Assembly: GCA_964364145.1 (NCBI GenBank)
Contig: CAYILC010000035.1
Location: forward strand, 1-8,659
Reading direction: 5' to 3'
Length of the DNA: 8,659 nt
From: CAYILC01 sp964364145
GTDB lineage: Bacteria; Patescibacteriota; Microgenomatia; UBA1400; UBA12028
Part shown: piece by piece, positions 6,965 through 8,659 of the stretch
Position numbering within the stretch: the first letter of the stretch is position 1
Layout of the letters: each line of letters begins with the position of its first letter
Made by a program: the position numbers and the translations under genes
Notes under the pieces: model-generated
What the model was told of the DNA's origin: nothing
The model's database searches: none
The model's input: the letters and a program-made list of their open reading frames with translations, nothing else

Positions 6965-8553
6965 TATTTTCTCTCCCAAATCGACCAAATACCTTCACCC
7001 GTTGGTAATGAAATCGTTTTCAACACATTCACATCAGATGGAACTAAAGATGGACTAGATGCAATGAGCAATGATTTCTCCAAAGGAATGGCATCGCCAA
7101 ATGTGTATGGACCAAACTCCAATAACTCCTGCTGATCTTTTTTTAGAGAGACATCTTGTTGTTGAAGGTCGTGCGGATCCTGCTTTGTGTACCACAAGAA
7201 ATAGATTGAGGGGCGACCTTGTTCGCGCGTCACAAAAACATGTTGGTTTGGCTTTCGCAGTTGCTCAATCGACTCAACCAATTCTTTGTACCCATATTGC
7301 CACACGATTGCCGATGTTTTTGGATAGATCACAAACAGCGTATACGTAAACGCAACAACGTGCGCTATCACAATCGCGCTAAAGACAATGCCAGCAATTT
7401 TTCGCCACCGTTTGTGTATATACTCAAAAAGATATCCTACTCCAACTGCAGATAACAATGAAAATGCTGGTGCTGCAGGCAAAAAGCGCAACGTATGCGG
7501 AGAAACTGTTGTTAATGCAACCGGAATTGCGGCGATCAAAATCCATGGCAGAATAATCTTGCCTGCTGATGCATATGCTTTGATATACACAACGGCATAC
7601 AATCCAATCAACACCGCAAAGAACTCCCAATAGTACAACACTCCAAAAAGTTTCGAGCCATGCCGTAAATTTTCATCTCCATCGATAAAGAGAAACTTCA
7701 TGGAAAAGTTTTGGAAATACTGACTTGTAAATGTTTGCGCGCCAACAATATATCGATGATGAAGAATGCGTCCCACTATCGAGTTTTGATCTTCGGCCCG
7801 CAAAGCGTTGCTTTTCTCAACAATTTTTGTTCCGGCAAAAATACTTGTCTCGGCTGCACGTTGGGCAATAATCGGGTTTTTCAGGTTTAAAGCTAAGGGA
7901 AAGGCGAAGATTATGCCAATCACTCCAGCCACAACGACCCATGTAAAATTCTTCCATATCTTGCGATCGAGAGTGAATACAAAGGCCAAGATTGGTGAAA
8001 TGATGCGTGCCGAGTGATATGCATACATAGAAAGGCCAAATGCGATTACTGCCCCTACTAAGAATCGTGCATTCTGCCAAGCACGAAGACAAAAATAGAT
8101 GCCCAATGCAACGAGCATACTCGCAAGATTCGTCTCAAATCCTGCACGGGAAATATGAACACTCCACGGCTGAACCGCAAAAAACAGTGCTGCTAATAAT
8201 CCTAACCGTTCGTCTTTGAGTTTTTTTCCAATGAGATACACCAACCAAGTCGTTACAATTCCCGCCAACGCTGAAGGCAGACGGATGGCAAGCGTTGTTG
8301 GGCCAAGTACGGCCATAAAAGGAACGATTGCGTAAAAATACAATGATGGCTTGTAGTCGCCAAAGGAGGGAAAGGCTAAAATTGGGAAAGGATTTCCGTG
8401 ATAGTCTTTGCCTGTCTTTAATAGAGAGTATGCATCATATCCCAATGAGGTTTCATCCCAATATGTCGATGGAGGATTGGTCGACAACGCAACCAATCGC
8501 AAGCTTGCTGCAACAAGGAGAATGCTCATTAATAGAATGGTTACGCGGTTCAT
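6964..8553 (-). CDS. GT-C glycosyltransferase (PMT/ArnT-like), tandem paralogue
   Basis: A 529-residue membrane protein. An N-terminal membrane segment (about 5-23) is followed by a loop with YWDETSLGYDAYSLLKTGKD (31-50; Asp33-Glu34 at the position of the GT-C catalytic acid) and FGDYK (64-68), then RLPS (91-94). Next are SRAGFE (135-140), YAYHSAR (177-183), HHRYIVG (265-271) and GDENLRH (292-298). About eleven membrane segments in total precede an extracytoplasmic C-terminal domain from about 412 to 529, which contains YFLWYTK and FGPYTF (480-485). The loop is closest in wording to the copy at 3808-5358, while the middle motifs are closest to the copy at 5342-6964. ATG 8553 shares a base with the preceding gene's TAA (TAATG); only a weak GGA lies six bases upstream, so translation probably depends on coupling. 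Predicted role: outside-acting transfer from a polyprenyl-phosphate sugar; substrate unknown. Confidence 0.88.
   Translation of the reverse strand: MNRVTILLMSILLVAASLRLVALSTNPPSTYWDETSLGYDAYSLLKTGKDYHGNPFPILAFPSFGDYKPSLYFYAIVPFMAVLGPTTLAIRLPSALAGIVTTWLVYLIGKKLKDERLGLLAALFFAVQPWSVHISRAGFETNLASMLVALGIYFCLRAWQNARFLVGAVIAFGLSMYAYHSARIISPILAFVFTLDRKIWKNFTWVVVAGVIGIIFAFPLALNLKNPIIAQRAAETSIFAGTKIVEKSNALRAEDQNSIVGRILHHRYIVGAQTFTSQYFQNFSMKFLFIDGDENLRHGSKLFGVLYYWEFFAVLIGLYAVVYIKAYASAGKIILPWILIAAIPVALTTVSPHTLRFLPAAPAFSLLSAVGVGYLFEYIHKRWRKIAGIVFSAIVIAHVVAFTYTLFVIYPKTSAIVWQYGYKELVESIEQLRKPNQHVFVTREQGRPSIYFLWYTKQDPHDLQQQDVSLKKDQQELLEFGPYTFGDAIPLEKSLLIASSPSLVPSDVNVLKTISLPTGEGIWSIWERK
6973..6977 (-). promoter_or_regulatory. 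Ribosome binding site for the start at 6964
   Basis: GGGAG on the minus strand eight bases before ATG 6964, inside the C-terminal codons of the upstream paralogue. It favours ATG 6964 over the in-frame start at 6988 and fits stop-start reinitiation at the TAATG. Confidence 0.65.
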
Positions 8554-8659
8554 TATTGTTCCACAATTCGAAATGCCACCTCTCCCCCAGGATACCGTAT
8601 TTCTTTCACGATATTCGGGGCATCTGCGGGAATTTCTTTTGGTGTTCCTACGATGAGAA
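8553..8659 (-). CDS. C-terminal end of a fourth GT-C paralogue (partial, cut by window edge)
   Basis: The last 34 codons of a gene entering from beyond the right edge. The frame begins LIVGTPKEIP, continues through EIRYPGGEVAFRI and ends at TAA 8555-8553. It aligns without gaps over most of its length with the C-terminus of the next gene: LLIASSP against LIVGTP, then TISLPTGEGIW against EIRYPGGEVAF. This suggests the same extracytoplasmic C-terminal domain and hence a fourth member of the tandem array. The stop shares a base with the next ATG (TAATG), the same junction as between the next two copies. Only the tail is visible, so the family is inferred from this similarity and from position. 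Confidence 0.7.
   Translation of the reverse strand, partial: LIVGTPKEIPADAPNIVKEIRYPGGEVAFRIVEQ

Noticed and set aside
414..8659. Alternative genetic code (TGA read as Gly), as in some candidate-phylum bacteria
   Set aside because: All genes are full length under the standard bacterial code with no internal TGA, and family lengths look normal.

Overview
The window is a densely packed, single-direction block of cell-envelope glycosylation genes. Every gene I can support reads on the minus strand, so the block starts at the right edge and runs leftward. Genes overlap or abut, with no tRNA, rRNA, CRISPR array or insertion sequence. The style suggests a candidate phyla radiation (Patescibacteria/Parcubacteria-type) bacterium. 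Reasons: tandem PMT/ArnT-like GT-C glycosyltransferases, a DPM1-like GT2 and a ParD-like ribbon-helix-helix antitoxin of a kind common there. That assignment rests on remembered family resemblance, not a search. Stops are TAA or TAG and no gene has an in-frame TGA, so the standard bacterial code fits and the TGA=Gly code of Gracilibacteria/Absconditabacteria does not.

Layout, in transcription order. (1) 8659-8553: the last 34 codons of a gene whose C-terminus resembles that of the next gene. (2-4) 8553-6964, 6964-5342 and 5358-3808: three complete tandem paralogues, 529, 540 and 516 residues. They are polytopic GT-C enzymes sharing Asp-Glu, GDYK and RLPS motifs near the N-terminus and an extracytoplasmic C-terminal domain. 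The four genes are linked by overlapping stops and starts (TAATG twice, then 17 bp). (5) After a 43-base gap, 3764-2907: a WaaE/KdtX-like GT2. (6) 2914-2399: an unrecognised two-membrane-segment protein. (7) 2406-1099: a different GT-C-like membrane protein. (8) 1124-414: a DPM1-like polyprenyl-phosphate sugar synthase. (9) After 48 bases, 365-108: a ParD-like antitoxin with its own predicted promoter and palindromic operator. No toxin gene follows in the 107 bases that remain.

Likely joint role (inference): the DPM1-like enzyme charges polyprenyl phosphate with a hexose on the cytoplasmic face. The GT-C enzymes then use lipid-phosphate sugars outside the membrane to decorate a protein or surface glycan. 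The WaaE-like GT2 would add sugars from nucleotide donors inside the cell. Four GT-C paralogues plus a fifth, distinct GT-C suggest a multi-step or multi-linkage glycan. Acceptor and sugars cannot be read from the sequence. The antitoxin appears to be a separately regulated passenger at the operon's downstream end.
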